Of a stretch of DNA of 64,000 nt, positions 1-12,200 are shown piece by piece. Origin of the DNA: Raphanus sativus (Eukaryota > Streptophyta > Magnoliopsida > Brassicales > Brassicaceae); assembly GCF_000801105.2 (NCBI RefSeq), contig NC_079514.1:18640293-18704292 (forward strand). The letters are read 5' to 3'. How positions within the stretch are numbered: position 1 is the first letter of the stretch; the number at the start of each line of letters is the position of its first letter. The translations under genes were made by a program, and so were the position numbers. The notes beneath the pieces were generated by a model. That model searched no databases and had not been told where the DNA came from. It was given only the letters and a program-made list of their open reading frames with translations.

Positions 1-2084
1 ATTGTCATTTTACCCTATTGGGGTTTTTTATGAAGGACTCGCACGTCTGGGATCTGACACGATCAGAACCCGAGATCCAATGGAGTATTTGAAATACCCA
101 AAATGTGTAGTATATATTAGGTATATATGGGTGTTTCAGTATATTTTAGTAGTATGAGTATTTTTTAAGTTTCAGTTTAGGTTTTCGGATCAGGTTTTGG
201 GTTTCGGGTAAAATTTTAAATTTTCAAAAATATAATTTGGATAATCGGATACAATTTTGGGCATTTTAATGTCTTTGGATCAGATTTTGGATAAAATTTC
301 AGATATTTTGGGTATTTAGATATTTTCAGGTATTTTTTGTGTGTTTTGGGTATTTTTTGGACCGAACCCGACAGGATCCGAACAAAACCCGACTCAGAAC
401 CAAATAAAACCTGAACCAACCAATTCTAATTAACATATTAGGTTAAACTATCTAAGACATGAACCAACCCGAACCCGATAAAACCTGAACCGAACCCAAA
501 ACAATAAATTCTAATAATTCTATTGAGTCTAAAACTATGTAAGACCCAAAGAACACGGAGCCGACAAAACTCGACCCAAACCCGACCCGACCCGACCCAA
601 GAATAGGAAAGTGGATCTAAGAAAGTGAATTTTCGATAGCTTTAGGCGGGATTAGAGTTTACGAGGTCCAAAGGAATATAAATTAGAAAGTGAAACATAG
701 CTAGAACTAGCGACTAGTAGATTTGGGTTGAGAAAAACAAAATGGACAAAGCACAATCAACAAGTATGCCTGAGGGAAGAAGTATCTCTATATGTAATTG
801 ATAATACAAAAAGTGTCTTAAAGATTACATTTTTCTATATACAAAGTATAATTAAGCTAGTTAATACTTAATAGTAAACTATCATATGCTTTATGTATGT
901 TATTTAATGTGTGAATTCTGATAGATCCTTTTAAATGTGTTTTTCCAATCAGTATCGTACCAAATCTCACGTTTTTTTATATGTTCTATCACACTTAAAT
1001 ATTAGGGCTAATTGGTGTAATAGCCAAATTTAAAAAAAATTAAGAATATGGCAGTGATGTAGACATAATTAGATCTTCTATCATTTTTCCATTTTTCTTC
1101 CGGTTATCTCCTTTTCACAAGACGGTTGACGGTAAGAGTTGTCGATGGTAACTGTAATGCTATTATATAAATAGAACAGAACATGTTATAAATAATATAG
1201 TTCATATAAATAATACGGTTCATATTATTTGATCAAAAAAAAAGTTCATATTAATGAAAGCATAAAATGATTTAAATATATTATACTATGTATGTACACA
1301 ATTAACAAATAGCATAAACATAATTTTTATGACAGATAATTTAACAATGTAATAGATAATCAGTAATCCCTAAAAAAATATAAACCCTAAATCTAAACAT
1401 CAACATAACAAAGAGAATTGTAACAAACAAGTAGCATAGTACATATTGTTCAAATTTTGATATTTGCAAAGAAAGATGTAATGATTACCCCAATATCAAC
1501 CCAAAACTAAACCCAAAATACTAGTCACTAAACCCTAAAAGAAATATAAACCCTAATCCAAATATCATAAGTGCACATAGTACATAACATGAAACATTAT
1601 CAAAATAGATTAGTAACAAAGGAAATAGTATAGTACATATTATTCAAATTTTGAAATATTTATGATTACATATTATTCAAATTCAACCCAAACATTTCAT
1701 AAACTAAACCCAAAACACTAATCATTAAATCCTAAAAAGTAATATAAACCCTAACCCATATATCAAAATAAACAAATAGTAGATAATAATGGAATATTAT
1801 TAAAATAGAATAGTAACAAACTAAATAAAATAGTAACACCCGAAATAACATATATTGTTTTAACTAAAAGACATCGATGATGGTGGTAATAATGGTGGTA
1901 AGTAAATTGAAGAATAAGTTTGTGCAGGTATTAACTGGGAAGGAAGGGCAATATAGTATATATTATAGTAATAATGGAGGATGTTTTTTTTAGCTAGATA
2001 ACTAATTATGTCTTATTCCATGCCTACTGGGACCAATTTTCCTAAATATTATAGAATGGATTTATCCAACTAATATCAGGAATT
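1..2084. other. Intergenic, AT-rich, no gene seen
   Basis: No convincing gene. Positions 180-600 hold GGTTTTGGGTTTCGGGT-like sequence followed by its rough complement (CCGAACCCGACAGG and similar), which resembles one arm of a degenerate foldback MITE. Short open frames here come from that low-complexity sequence. The stretch 1370-1800 has scattered AAACCCTAAA-like words. Confidence 0.5.
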
Positions 2085-2685
2085 AAGTATGGGCATTCGG
2101 ATATCTGTTCGGGTACAGATCGATTCTTTTGGGTATCGGGTTTTTTGGGTTTGGAAATTAGACCATGTTCGGATATTACAAAATTGTGGATCGGATTCGA
2201 GTCGGATCCTCCGGGTTCAGGTGAGTTCGGTTCTGATGTAAAAGAACCTGAAAATAATCGAATAACCAATGTATTTGAACCGGGTTCGGATAATAGTACC
2301 CAACATAATCATATCATCCGATTTGGTTCGGATATTTTGTATCCGAACTGCCCAAATTTACCAAAACAAATAACCAAAAATACTCATTAGACATGGTTTT
2401 TTGAATATTTCTATCCAAATTATCATATTTTATCCGTAAATGCACAAAATAACTAATACATTTATTTATAATATTAATTTTAATTATTAAAATAATTATA
2501 CATATAATTATAAATAATATTTTTAAATATATATTTACGTTTTGAATATTTTCGGATACTCATTCGGTTATCGGTTCTGATCGGGTTGGATACCGATTTT
2601 TTGGATACATCAGTTTAGGACTGATTCGGTTATTTATCTCGGGTCTGATTCGGTTCAGAACCCTTCGGTTATTCTGCCCAATCCT
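2085..2685. mobile_element. hAT-like foldback MITE, CGG-rich
   Basis: The left end reads TAAGTATGGGCATTCGGAT and the right end, read on the minus strand, TAGGATTGGGCAGAATAACC. Both resemble the TAGGGGTGGGCA terminus of Brassicaceae hAT MITEs. The interior is full of TTCGGTT/CGGATAT words in both orientations and has an AT-rich core (2400-2550). I cannot see a clean 8 bp target duplication, so the ends are approximate. The open frames at 2042-2390 are produced by this repeat. Confidence 0.45.
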
Positions 2686-3308
2686 ATTTGACAGGGATTA
2701 CTAGATCGCATGTTACCAAACTACCCAGTAAACTTTTTGAACTGAAGCCCAACCCCGTTAAACTACCTCAACTGAAACCCAAGCCCATAATTTCCACAAC
2801 TGTGATTTTGTTTCAAGGGAGACTCAGACCCCATAAGAACTGTTGTATCACATTCTCAGGTCTCATCACCGCTTGATCACAGTTATGTGGGCGAATCTCA
2901 CGTTTTAAATGGGTAACAAACTTTGTCTGGACTAAACCTCAACTGATCACGACGTTTATCTATATTTCACTTCCACATTGTTTCAAACTTAAATCCGGAT
3001 TGTAATATGATAGCGATATTAACAAAAATCACAAGACTGCAGTTGAGACGTACGTTTATTAACATGATTAATAAAAGTTCAATATGTGCCCTGAATTATT
3101 TTTGTATTAATCAGCATTTAGTGTAACATCACACTGGATATATTTTTACTTTTCATTATATCTATATGTATACTCTAGCGCATATTTATAGACAACAAAC
3201 AAAGCATAAGCGTCTTTCATTTTATCTTACATTTATCACTTCTAGTCTTCTGTCTACAAAGTTAAACAAGATAACAAAACTTTAGCTCTCATCTTTAGCC
3301 ACGTAGTC
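2686..3308 (+). promoter_or_regulatory. Upstream region of TZF5
   Basis: Intergenic sequence before the TZF5 start codon. A TATA-like element (CATATTTATAGAC) begins near 3181, about 125 bp before the ATG, followed by an A/C/T-rich leader without upstream ORFs of note. No other gene is seen; the open frame at 2688-2876 has no recognisable content. Confidence 0.4.
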
Positions 3309-4367
3309 ATGGACGTCGAGCATCACAACTCCAGCCACATCGGTAGACCAACGGTGGTTATTCCATCGAGAAAGCTTCTTTCCTCCGCCAAATCTCCCTC
3401 GTCAGCTTCTAGTCCCCATAAAGACTATTATTACGACTCAGACTCCGACGATCCATACGCCGGAGACCATTTCCGTATGTACGAATTCAAGATCCGACGG
3501 TGCACTCGTAGCCGTAGCCACGACTGGACCGACTGTCCTTTCTCTCATCCCGGCGAGAAGGCTCGTCGTCGTGACCCACGCCGGTATCACTACACGGGTG
3601 AAGTCTGTCCTGAGTTTCGCCACGGTGGTGACTGTACACGTGGCGAAGAATGCGGCTTCGCGCACGGCGTCTTCGAGTGCTGGCTCCATCCTAGTCGTTA
3701 CCGTACGGAAGCTTGTAAAGACGGTAAGCACTGTACGAGAAAAATATGTTTCTTTGCTCACTCTCCCCGGCAGCTTAGAGTTCTTCCACCGCCAGAAAGT
3801 TTGGTCTCCGGCGGTGGCGGATCCGCGTTGTCATCACCCGCGTCTGTGTTAAGTAATGGGTGTGGTGCGTTTTGTTCTCATTCTCCGACGAGCCCCCTCT
3901 TGGGATTAGCACGATCACCACAGTCGTTGTCTCCGCCTCTATCTCCGGCTAATAAAGCCGCTGCAGTTTCACGGCTGAGTCGACACCGATCTTCCGTGAC
4001 TTACAAGGAAGTACTAAACGAGCTGATTAATTCTTTAGACTCCTTTAGTCTCACGCAAGCGGCTTCTTCGGCGTCCATGCATGCGTCATCAAGCCTGAGC
4101 AACCATCATCATCACCGTCTTCCGCCGTGGCTTGACGTCGGAGATAGAGATCTCCAATTTGCTCTTTCACCTTCTTCTACTCCAAGTTACCTCAATGGCC
4201 AGCTTCACCCGAGTTTTTTCAGTGACGAGTTTACACCACGTGGTGGTCGTGTAAGCGATATCACGGAGGCTGCAACTACATCGGCGGAAGCTAGGGATAA
4301 GAGTAGCTTTGAGATCGGTTCTAGTGGCGAACTTGATCTCGGTTGGGTGAACGATCTATTGACATGA
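3309..4367 (+). CDS. TZF5: Tandem CCCH zinc-finger protein, arginine-rich TZF family (TZF5-like)
   Basis: Intronless 352-codon gene for a plant RR-TZF protein, a family of mRNA-binding regulators that shuttle to P-bodies and stress granules and act in seed germination, hormone and stress responses. An N-terminal Ser-rich and acidic segment (about 1-55) precedes the arginine-rich finger-like region (C65 to H80, motif [12 protein letters not shown]). Two canonical fingers follow: C100-C109-C115-H119 and C136-C142-C147-H151. The C-terminal half is Ser/Pro-rich with a His run (HHHH) and ends in the family motif LGWVNDLLT. Introns are absent, as in the family. It closely resembles both TZF4/SOMNUS and TZF5. 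I choose TZF5 because the next genes (ALA2, CBP20, GLK2) reproduce the Arabidopsis chromosome 5 order. Length is close to that of the relatives and the frame is open, so it is probably functional. The TZF4/TZF5 assignment is the uncertain part. Confidence 0.93.
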   Translation: MDVEHHNSSHIGRPTVVIPSRKLLSSAKSPSSASSPHKDYYYDSDSDDPYAGDHFRMYEFKIRRCTRSRSHDWTDCPFSHPGEKARRRDPRRYHYTGEVCPEFRHGGDCTRGEECGFAHGVFECWLHPSRYRTEACKDGKHCTRKICFFAHSPRQLRVLPPPESLVSGGGGSALSSPASVLSNGCGAFCSHSPTSPLLGLARSPQSLSPPLSPANKAAAVSRLSRHRSSVTYKEVLNELINSLDSFSLTQAASSASMHASSSLSNHHHHRLPPWLDVGDRDLQFALSPSSTPSYLNGQLHPSFFSDEFTPRGGRVSDITEAATTSAEARDKSSFEIGSSGELDLGWVNDLLT

Positions 4368-5029
4368 TCAATGTGAATGGTCGGAGACGGAAAGTAGTAT
4401 ACGGTGACGGACACCGTCGTGGAGCCATTGTCTATTGCAAATTGTTAATTTTAAGATTTTTTTTTTCTTGTGTTAATTAAGAGACTGTACTATCACGTAT
4501 TTATTTTTAAATAAGATTCCATAACTTTTGTAAAATTGATCTCTTGGAACTTGTAATATTTTCAATATTCAGATCGAATTCCTATGTAATGTTTACTTCG
4601 AAATATTCTATAAGAAATAAAGTGTTGTGGTTAATTGTTTATTTCTTTTCATTAATGTCTTATACACATAATTTGTATAGTTTTTGTATTTGTAGAGTTT
4701 TCTCACGTCGGTTCAATGAACGATACTTTGTATTGAGGAGTCAATAAAATCAATGGATGGTGAGAAAAGAAATAAAACAATAGTGCCTTTAATTCATACC
4801 TTTGATGAATACTAATAGATTCTTTTTGACCAAAACGTTTGTTTCTTTCTATTTTCTAATAGATGATGTTTTAAGATAATGCATATAAATTTAAAAACAT
4901 ATATTTTCATATTTTCTAAGAAAAAACACTATTAACTATTCCATTAATCATAATTTAACTAGTAATAAAGAAAAAAACTTAGGTTCACTCTTTGGTTGAA
5001 CATTTAAATTCATATCATTCTCTAATACT
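4368..5029. other. 3' flank of TZF5 and intergenic AT-rich DNA
   Basis: Probable 3' UTR to about 4620, with AATAAA-like signals near 4616, then AT-rich DNA. I see no gene or clear repeat. Confidence 0.4.
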
Positions 5030-5655
5030 AATCACAGTGCCATGTAAATTATTAAATAAAAAATACTAAAAATCCTAACGATCCTAACGCCGGCAAGTAA
5101 ACTCTAAACCCTAAATTTTTAATCCAAGAGCCAAACTCTAAATCGTAAATCCAAATTATATATCCTAAATTGAAATCGTGAACTATAAACCTAAGCCATA
5201 TACCATAAATCCAAATCGTAGACTTTAAACCCAAACCGTAAATTCTAAACTCAAACCCTATATTACAAACCTATATTCTATACCTTAAACCCAAATTTTA
5301 TACACTAAGCCCAAATCTTATTGTCTAAATTTAGAGTTTACGGTTTGGGTTTAGGGTTTAGATATACGGTTTGAATTTAGAGTTTATGGTTTGGGTTATG
5401 GTTTAAAATCTACGTTTAGGATATACGGTTTGGAATATATGATTTGGGTTTAGAGTCTACGATTTGAGTTTAGATATAAAGTTTGGATTTAGGGTATAGA
5501 GTTTGAATTTATGATTTGGTTCTAGAATTTTGGATTTTAAAATTTAGGGTTTAATATTTAGACGGCTGTGTTAATATCATTAAAATTTACGTTGCTACTT
5601 TTTCATTTAATATTTTTTATTTAATAATTTATGTAACATTTTGATTGGTTCTAGA
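5030..5655. mobile_element. Foldback MITE with telomere-like internal arms
   Basis: The left end contains ATGTAAATTATTAAATAAAA and the right end, on the opposite strand, TACATAAATTATTAAATAAA, so the termini are inverted repeats. The interior is itself palindromic: CCAAACTCTAAACCCTAAA-type words on the left (5095-5330) face TTTAGGGTTTAGATATACGG-type words on the right (5331-5560). This gives one long hairpin. Family unknown. It is not a telomere, because the repeats are irregular and in both orientations. Confidence 0.55.
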
Positions 5656-7419
5656 AGGTGAAATAAATTTAAAGATCCATCCTAAGAGATTAACATAAGT
5701 TTTGTTTGGTAATAAAATAGGTTGTATATTATTTGTGGTAATATACTGTAAAAGTTAATAAATTTTATTGTTAAAAGTTGAAAACTTCATCTAATTTGAA
5801 AATCAAAATCTTAAAAACGAAGGGAGTAATAAAAGCATTCAAATAATAACATTATATTTCCCTCGGAGTATATAATATTTAATGGAGGATAACGTCATCG
5901 TTAGGTTTCGTTTGTTGATAATGGAACTGATACTAGTCCCCTACCATTTCTTAAATAAAAAGAAAAGGAATGATATTTATCTCCACTCCGAGAGCACTTT
6001 GTTTCCTAGGAGAAATACTTATTTGAGCGACAGCTGTACATGCAGAGAAATGTTCATATTATTCGTATAAATACGATTGTGTATAAACAAATGTGTATGT
6101 ACAGTGATCATGCATCGTACAAGTGTGCGGGGTGTGAAGGTGTCATGTGGACCGCATGACCCACCAATACTAGTTCCCATTCTCATCTCGATGGGACGAT
6201 CAGTCCTATAGATGTCCCCCCGAGACATATTTCATTATCATGCATTACATATATATACATCTATACGATGGAACAAGGACAGTGGGCCAAAAACACCATA
6301 AAATGGACCCAAATAAAAGCTTGGATTTAAATATTGTGGTACATGGAACCTCGAACTATTTACTTCTTCAAGATTTTGGTGCATTGTATCATGTATGTGT
6401 ACTTTACTTCCCATATTTTTCTTGACTTTTCTGACGGAGTGTACTCGTTGAGATTGAGAGCAACATGGTAGATGAATAATAACAATGCAAAGAGATTAAA
6501 CAGTTAGACGTTTTGTGAGCAACCTTCTTCGTGTTTGCAGCATTAGTTAGTCTTTAGTCCGTGGATGAGATTTTGTTTGAATTGATTATATCGTAAAGAC
6601 AAACATGATATTTAGCTAAATTACCTCTTTTATATGGATCATAGACATGAACTTAAGCAGAATAATATCGAGTATTTATTGGAAAGTTAGTTTATCTTAT
6701 AATGTAAAGACTAAAGCGTCTAGAGTTGTTAAAAGAAGTCTAACACAACTATTGGTTGATGGATCGATCTATCTACTATAGAACCACAAGTACATCCTGC
6801 GCCATTAATGTTCAAAACATTATTGTTCTATATTATTATTTTTTTAAAGAGTATATTATCTTTTGTTGCATACATACAATTTTAATTTGTTGCAACCTAA
6901 CTATTTACCTTTATATATATACATATATATGTACCTTGGCATCAAATGTTATTCTTTTTGGGGTCCATTTCTATATAGGAAAATTGAATACTCAATACTT
7001 TCGATCGGTAAATAATATCATCACTGATATATAACATTTGGGTTAATAAAATTTTTGAACGTACAAATATAATAATAGTCAAAGTTATTTGTATAGTTAT
7101 GATTTCCTGAAGGAATGGATGATGTCTAGCTACTCATCAAGTCCTTTCAGAAAATGTATTAGTTTGTATAAACGTAAAATTTTGAAAACTATACTACGTA
7201 CTTTTTTTTTGCTTAAACTTGGCAGTGTCGGTATAGTGGGATGATAATTATTAAAACACAACTTTTATCCTTTTTTATTTTACATTTTGGGATCACTTTA
7301 AATTGTGATTTGTAACTACTAGTTTCAAAATCTTATTATAAAACAATTTTGTATCAATATTTATATTTCTACTGCATACAGTTAATATACATAGATGTTG
7401 TATGTTTCTAGTATCTTTG
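5656..7419. other. Intergenic, no gene recognised
   Basis: AT-rich sequence with several short open frames (5882-6070, 6240-6425, 6756-7034) that show no domain, no plausible codon use and no splice context. Slightly richer composition at 6100-6230 could be an old gene or promoter relic. Confidence 0.4.
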
Positions 7420-7655
7420 TTGATTTTCCTTTTGTGTGTGTTTCGGTTTGTTCTAAGTCTTCCCGTGTAGGTTAAAGTTGCTTTGAAGCTTTAGTTACCG
7501 CTTCCTATGGGCTATTTTGTTTTGAAGTCATCCATGTGTGGATTCTAGTTGTCCTTCCTTTGGACGTTGGTTATGGGGATGTTTCGTTTAGCCGCCAGAT
7601 GTTGTATGAGTACCTAGCACGGTGCGATCAATGAATTTCAATTTGGGAAAAAAAA
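7420..7655 (+). mobile_element. Possible 3' tail of a LINE
   Basis: A less AT-rich block ends with GATCAATGAATTTCAATTTG, then GGG and a run of nine A. Plant LINEs often end this way. There is no open frame, and I could not define a target-site duplication. A 5'-truncated LINE copy is the likeliest reading. Confidence 0.35.
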
Positions 7656-8024
7656 ATGGTTTCGACGGTTTTCTGGCACACAGAACTTTTAAAAATTCAG
7701 AAAATATAAAAAATGGGGAGAACAACCATAAAGATCTCATGTAAGAAATGGTGTTCCCTAGTTTATCGTTTTTGGATAGTCAATAGTGAAGTTACTATAA
7801 GAGAAAAGCTTACTCCGACAATCTCTATTAATATTTTTTAACACTGAATTAGTATTCATTAATTTGAAACGCAAAAGGTTCATGGAGCACAAACTGAAAG
7901 AAAAAGAAAAACAGAGTACCAGTAGGTACCGTAAACAGCAGCGAAGCGAACACATAGAAAAAAACAGAGTACACTCATTTCAAAAGAAAAGGCAACACGA
8001 ATAGCTACTCCCAATCCCAAGAAC

Positions 8025-8290
8025 GATTAAGAATGTTCAGCTTGCTCGTTTTTCTCGTTGAATGATATGGAGCAGCCAGCGTGGACCTCCTGAGGCGACA
8101 TAAAATTGAGTCCGATGATCTTTAATCACACTGTCAGCAATAGCCATTGGCCAACGCAACTCTGTTTCTTGGGGGAAACAACATGAACCAGGGACTAGCT
8201 TCCCAATGGATGAAGGAGACGATATGCAGTATCCGTTTAGTTCTAAGCTTCAGGAACCTGCTGGGTTCATCAAGGTTTCTCTTACTCAAA
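8025..8290 (-). pseudogene. Unidentified open stretch, possible gene remnant
   Basis: Read on the minus strand, this block is richer in GC than its flanks. It stays open for about 70 codons, from near 8250 to a stop near 8030, with a tract reading QETELRWPMAIADSV and, further on, GGPRWLLHII. I do not recognise the family. Plus-strand frames over the same block (8147-8449, 8206-8394) are alternatives. It lies where Arabidopsis has a DUF829 gene (between TZF5 and ALA2), but the residues do not look like that family. Confidence 0.25.
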
Positions 8291-8563
8291 GGAAGAGGTT
8301 TCAAGCAAAATGTTTCTTTGTCTCATATTACACATTGCTTCCACCGCTCACCAGCTCTATTAGGAACAGTTACATTTATGCATGGAAACACTAACAATTT
8401 AAGGCACTTTATAAGTTTATATTACATATATAAACACTCCTTATGCTGAGATATAAAGTTGCCGGAAACGAGTGAAGAGGGTTTATACGTAGAACAAGAT
8501 GGTAGCATCTGACTCATCTGAGTTATCTGTTACCATATCAGGCACTCATTTGTTTTCCTTCAA

Positions 8564-9031
8564 GAGAAATTGCCAAAAATACCATTTTCATAGTACCACT
8601 TTTCATGTTTACACTAACCACTTTTACCACTACTTTTAATGAAAGGTTTAGATTTGAAGGTTTTGGATTTAGGGTTAGATTTGATGTTTTAGAGTTTAAG
8701 GTATATAGTTTAGGGTTTAGAGTTGAGGATTTAGGGTTTAGAGTTGAGGATTTAGGGTTTATAGTTTAGACTTTAGGGTTTAGGGTTTAGGATATTGAAT
8801 TCAGGGTATATAGTTTAGGGTTTAGGGTTTAGAGTTGAAGATTTTGGGTTTAGGGTTTAGAATTAGAGGTTTAGGATTTAGAATTTGGGATTAGAATTTT
8901 GAAAAGCATATAAAAACAAAGATATAAGAATTTTTACCATTTCAATAAATAACGTATTTTTGAAAATGTGTCTTTAGTGGTGGTAAAGATGAATAATGGT
9001 ACCTTCAAAGTGATATTTTTGAAAATTCCCC
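8564..9031. mobile_element. Mutator-type MITE
   Basis: Terminal inverted repeats: GAGAAATTGCCAAAAATACC at the left, and GGGGAATTTTCAAAAATATC on the other strand at the right. Flanks TTCCTTCAA (left) and ATTCTTCAA (right) match at 7 of 9 positions, as expected for an aged 9 bp MULE target duplication. The interior (8640-8890) is an irregular array of TTTAGGGTTTAGAGTTGAGG words. Confidence 0.6.
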
Positions 9032-9294
9032 ATTCTTCAAATACTGTGGTAGTGGGATTCTTTTTTGGTTTTCCTCACAGAGATACAATTTGATAAAATA
9101 AAATGTATCTAAAAAAGACTATCTTTCAATATAAATCCGGTAAAGTTGTCTATATACAACAGTTCTAAAAAAAGTTCCCATTTCTTTCGTTTTTTTTTTG
9201 CCTTTTGTTTTCATCTGCATTTCCAGCTGAGTTAAGATACGTCACGGGACTTTAAAAATGTGGGAAAAAAAGAGAAAAAAAAACTCAAATCTTT

Positions 9295-12200
9295 TTAATT
9301 GTCTTTGCAGTTTCTGGTATAACCAGATGATGATGACAATCTTGACTGTGACTGGAAGAACTCGAAGGGAGTTCCAGGGCCAAATGACCGTCGAATTGCG
9401 TTTGGAGATTCTGATAACAGAGGCTCGTAAACAGGGCTTCGGTTCTTGGGCTGAGTCGACATTATGGATATTGGAGACACGTCCTTCTCGATGATGGTCC
9501 TCGGTTGTGTTTCTATGTTACCTAGAGTCAGTATTGGACCGCCCATACGTTCAGCTTGTTGGAGTATATTGATCTTGCTGGGTCTGTATGTGTAACGGTA
9601 GTACTTCAATGCGAATATAGGACCCATCCCCGCTCCAACTATCAGCTGCACAAGAGAAAAACGACAGGGGAATTATTATTATTCCTCGGGTTGGTGTTTG
9701 TTAATGGATAAGAGATGACTTTGATTGATACTTACAAACATTGTAATCCAGTACGAAGGTTGAGAACAGAGGCGGAACATGATCGTGTACATTCCCGATG
9801 ATGGTATGGCGCTGAAGAGAAAGTTTATGACATAGAATCCGACCAGATTTCCCCAAATGGAAAGGTGTTGCAACACCGTAAAGGAGCTGCATCAAGAGAG
9901 AATAATTATTAAGCAGACTCCAAAGCAATGTATGAGTCTAGATGTGTGTAACCCAGGCGCAAGGACAAGGAGCTGTACTTGGTTTCTTGAGCGACAACGA
10001 AAGCCTGAAGCCATATACACCCAGAGAGAGCTACCATTCCAAGCTCCTCCATTTCACTTTTCTCATAAGCATATGCGTGAATTGTTATTACAAATACAAC
10101 AATCGCCTGCAAATAAATCCCAGATTTTGATTTTGATTTTTCTTTTTTTACACATGGGAAAATGAAAAAAACCCTCACTTAAGTAGATTTGAGATGAGAG
10201 TACTCACGTGAAAAAGGGATCGACCAAACCACCCCGCAAATGTGCTTGGATTGAGAAGCCTGGATTGTGGGGGAAACATGAAAAACATACACATTAACAT
10301 ATGAACAAGATATGAATTGACATTCGGTGAAACCCTCAACGAAATTAATCAGTCAACGCATACCTTCCAGCTTGGCAGTAGAATAAAATTTGAGGATGTT
10401 GCATTACTGTAGTTTCACTAAGATCTTTATCAATTACACTAACTAGAACAGGAACACTGGTGTAGAACACGTTATAAGCCATCAAGCTAACCGAATTGAA
10501 AAGACTGGTTCCAGAAACGCCTGAAATAAACGAGAAGCTGCGTATATTCTGTTGTCAGTATTTCAGGAATGACATGGATGCTACTGAAAACTGAAAATCA
10601 TATCTGACAAACTAATAAACTCACAAAATCTGGATGAAGCATATCAACAATGATTTGTAGAAGGAATACTGGGACAAAAATGCTGTCCGGTTATACGAAT
10701 ACCTCCCATGAACAAGAATCAGTCTTTTCAGAAACCTAAATCCTGCACGCAAACGCAAAGATCAGTCCATCAAGAACCAATTATAACTCTTTTGATAGGT
10801 TAAAACAGTTCATCTGTAACAAAATACAGAAGCAGTTGGAGGAAAAAAAAATGTATGTGATATGTATCTTAAAGTTAATATAAAGGATCTTGCTAATGCT
10901 CTTACTTCCAATGCTATAATCTGCAGCTCTTGCTGCCTGCAGCCCTTCTCTTCCGCTAATGCCGACCCCGATATCAGCTTGCTGTATCATTCTTACATCA
11001 TTCCCACCATCACCAATTGCCAGGGTTCGATAATCACAGGATTTTAAAATCTCAACTAACTGTAAAGTTGAAGAGAACAAGTTCAACCGAAACATCAAAT
11101 GAGATGATGAGCACTTCAAGGCCACTTTGTAACAGGATGAACAGAATAACTGGGAAAAAAAAGTAATAAGAAAGCAGTTAACGTTGGGAGGGATACCTGA
11201 GCTTTTTGTGAAGGTGTGACACGACAACATATGGCTGTCCTAGAAAGTATAGCTAATTCAACAAAATCCTTGCGATGGTGTTTCAGAGCAATTTCTAGTG
11301 CCCAGCCATCAACAACAAATGCCACGTCCTGTACGACCCATTAAATTATTCTCTGATACAGGTGATAGTAAGGATGCAAAAATTCAAGAGAGGGGTGAAC
11401 CTTAGGTTCTGAAGTTGTAGTCCGCATTGTAAGTAAAACCCTCTCCAAACTCCTAGACACATCTTCTTCGCTTTTTCCATCAATCAATAGAAGTTGACCT
11501 TTAGGCTCTGTTGTAAACATGATTATTATGGTAAAAAGGTATGATAAGTAGCAATTAGGTAAAGCTTCCCCACATAAATAACAAAGAAAAAGAAATGATC
11601 CCAACTTACCTGGGGAGATAAAATTACATGAAAGAGCAATCTGTATAGCTGTATTCTGCTTATCTCCAGTCAGCATCCAAAAGTTTATCCCTGCTTTTCT
11701 AAGTGTCTCAATTGTCTCTGGTACACCATCCTAAAAAAATTCAGGCAAATATTTATAACATATCTGCTACTTATAATGCTACATTATATTACACTTTGAA
11801 CCTCTATGTCCTTAACATTTAAAATTTTACCTGCAAGCGGTCTTCTATTGCAGTGACTCCTAGAATATAAAGATCATGTTCTAACCGTTGACACACCTCT
11901 GCAATTCTCCACTGTAACAAGAGAAATACACCATTTGAGGCAATCAAGTGAATCGACTTAATTGTCCGGTAGGTTTAAACTTAGCAATAGCATACTTCAT
12001 AATTGCTTAAAGTGAACAAGGAGAAGAGTTTTTCCAATTACCTCCCTATCGACTAGAACACTACTAGCCTCTTTAAACTTTACTGACCACTCTAGATACT
12101 CATCTTCTTCCAGTTCACGCCAGGCCAAACACAATGTTCGGAGCCCCAACTGGGCATAGTGTTCAACGGCTTCAGCAATAGTTCTGGTTTGCTGACCTAA

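Noticed and set aside
1861..2030. Possible gene around the ATGGTGGTAATAATGGTGG stretch
   Set aside because: Only a short trinucleotide-like run; no open frame of useful length and no splice context.
3438..3852. Opposite-strand and shifted frames of 107 and 93 codons within TZF5
   Set aside because: Shadows of the GC-rich TZF5 coding sequence; the zinc-finger frame explains the region fully.
5080..5560. Interstitial telomere
   Set aside because: AAACCCTAAA-like words are irregular and occur in both orientations as arms of a foldback element; there is no array of exact TTTAGGG units. The same applies to 8640-8890 and 42498-42550.
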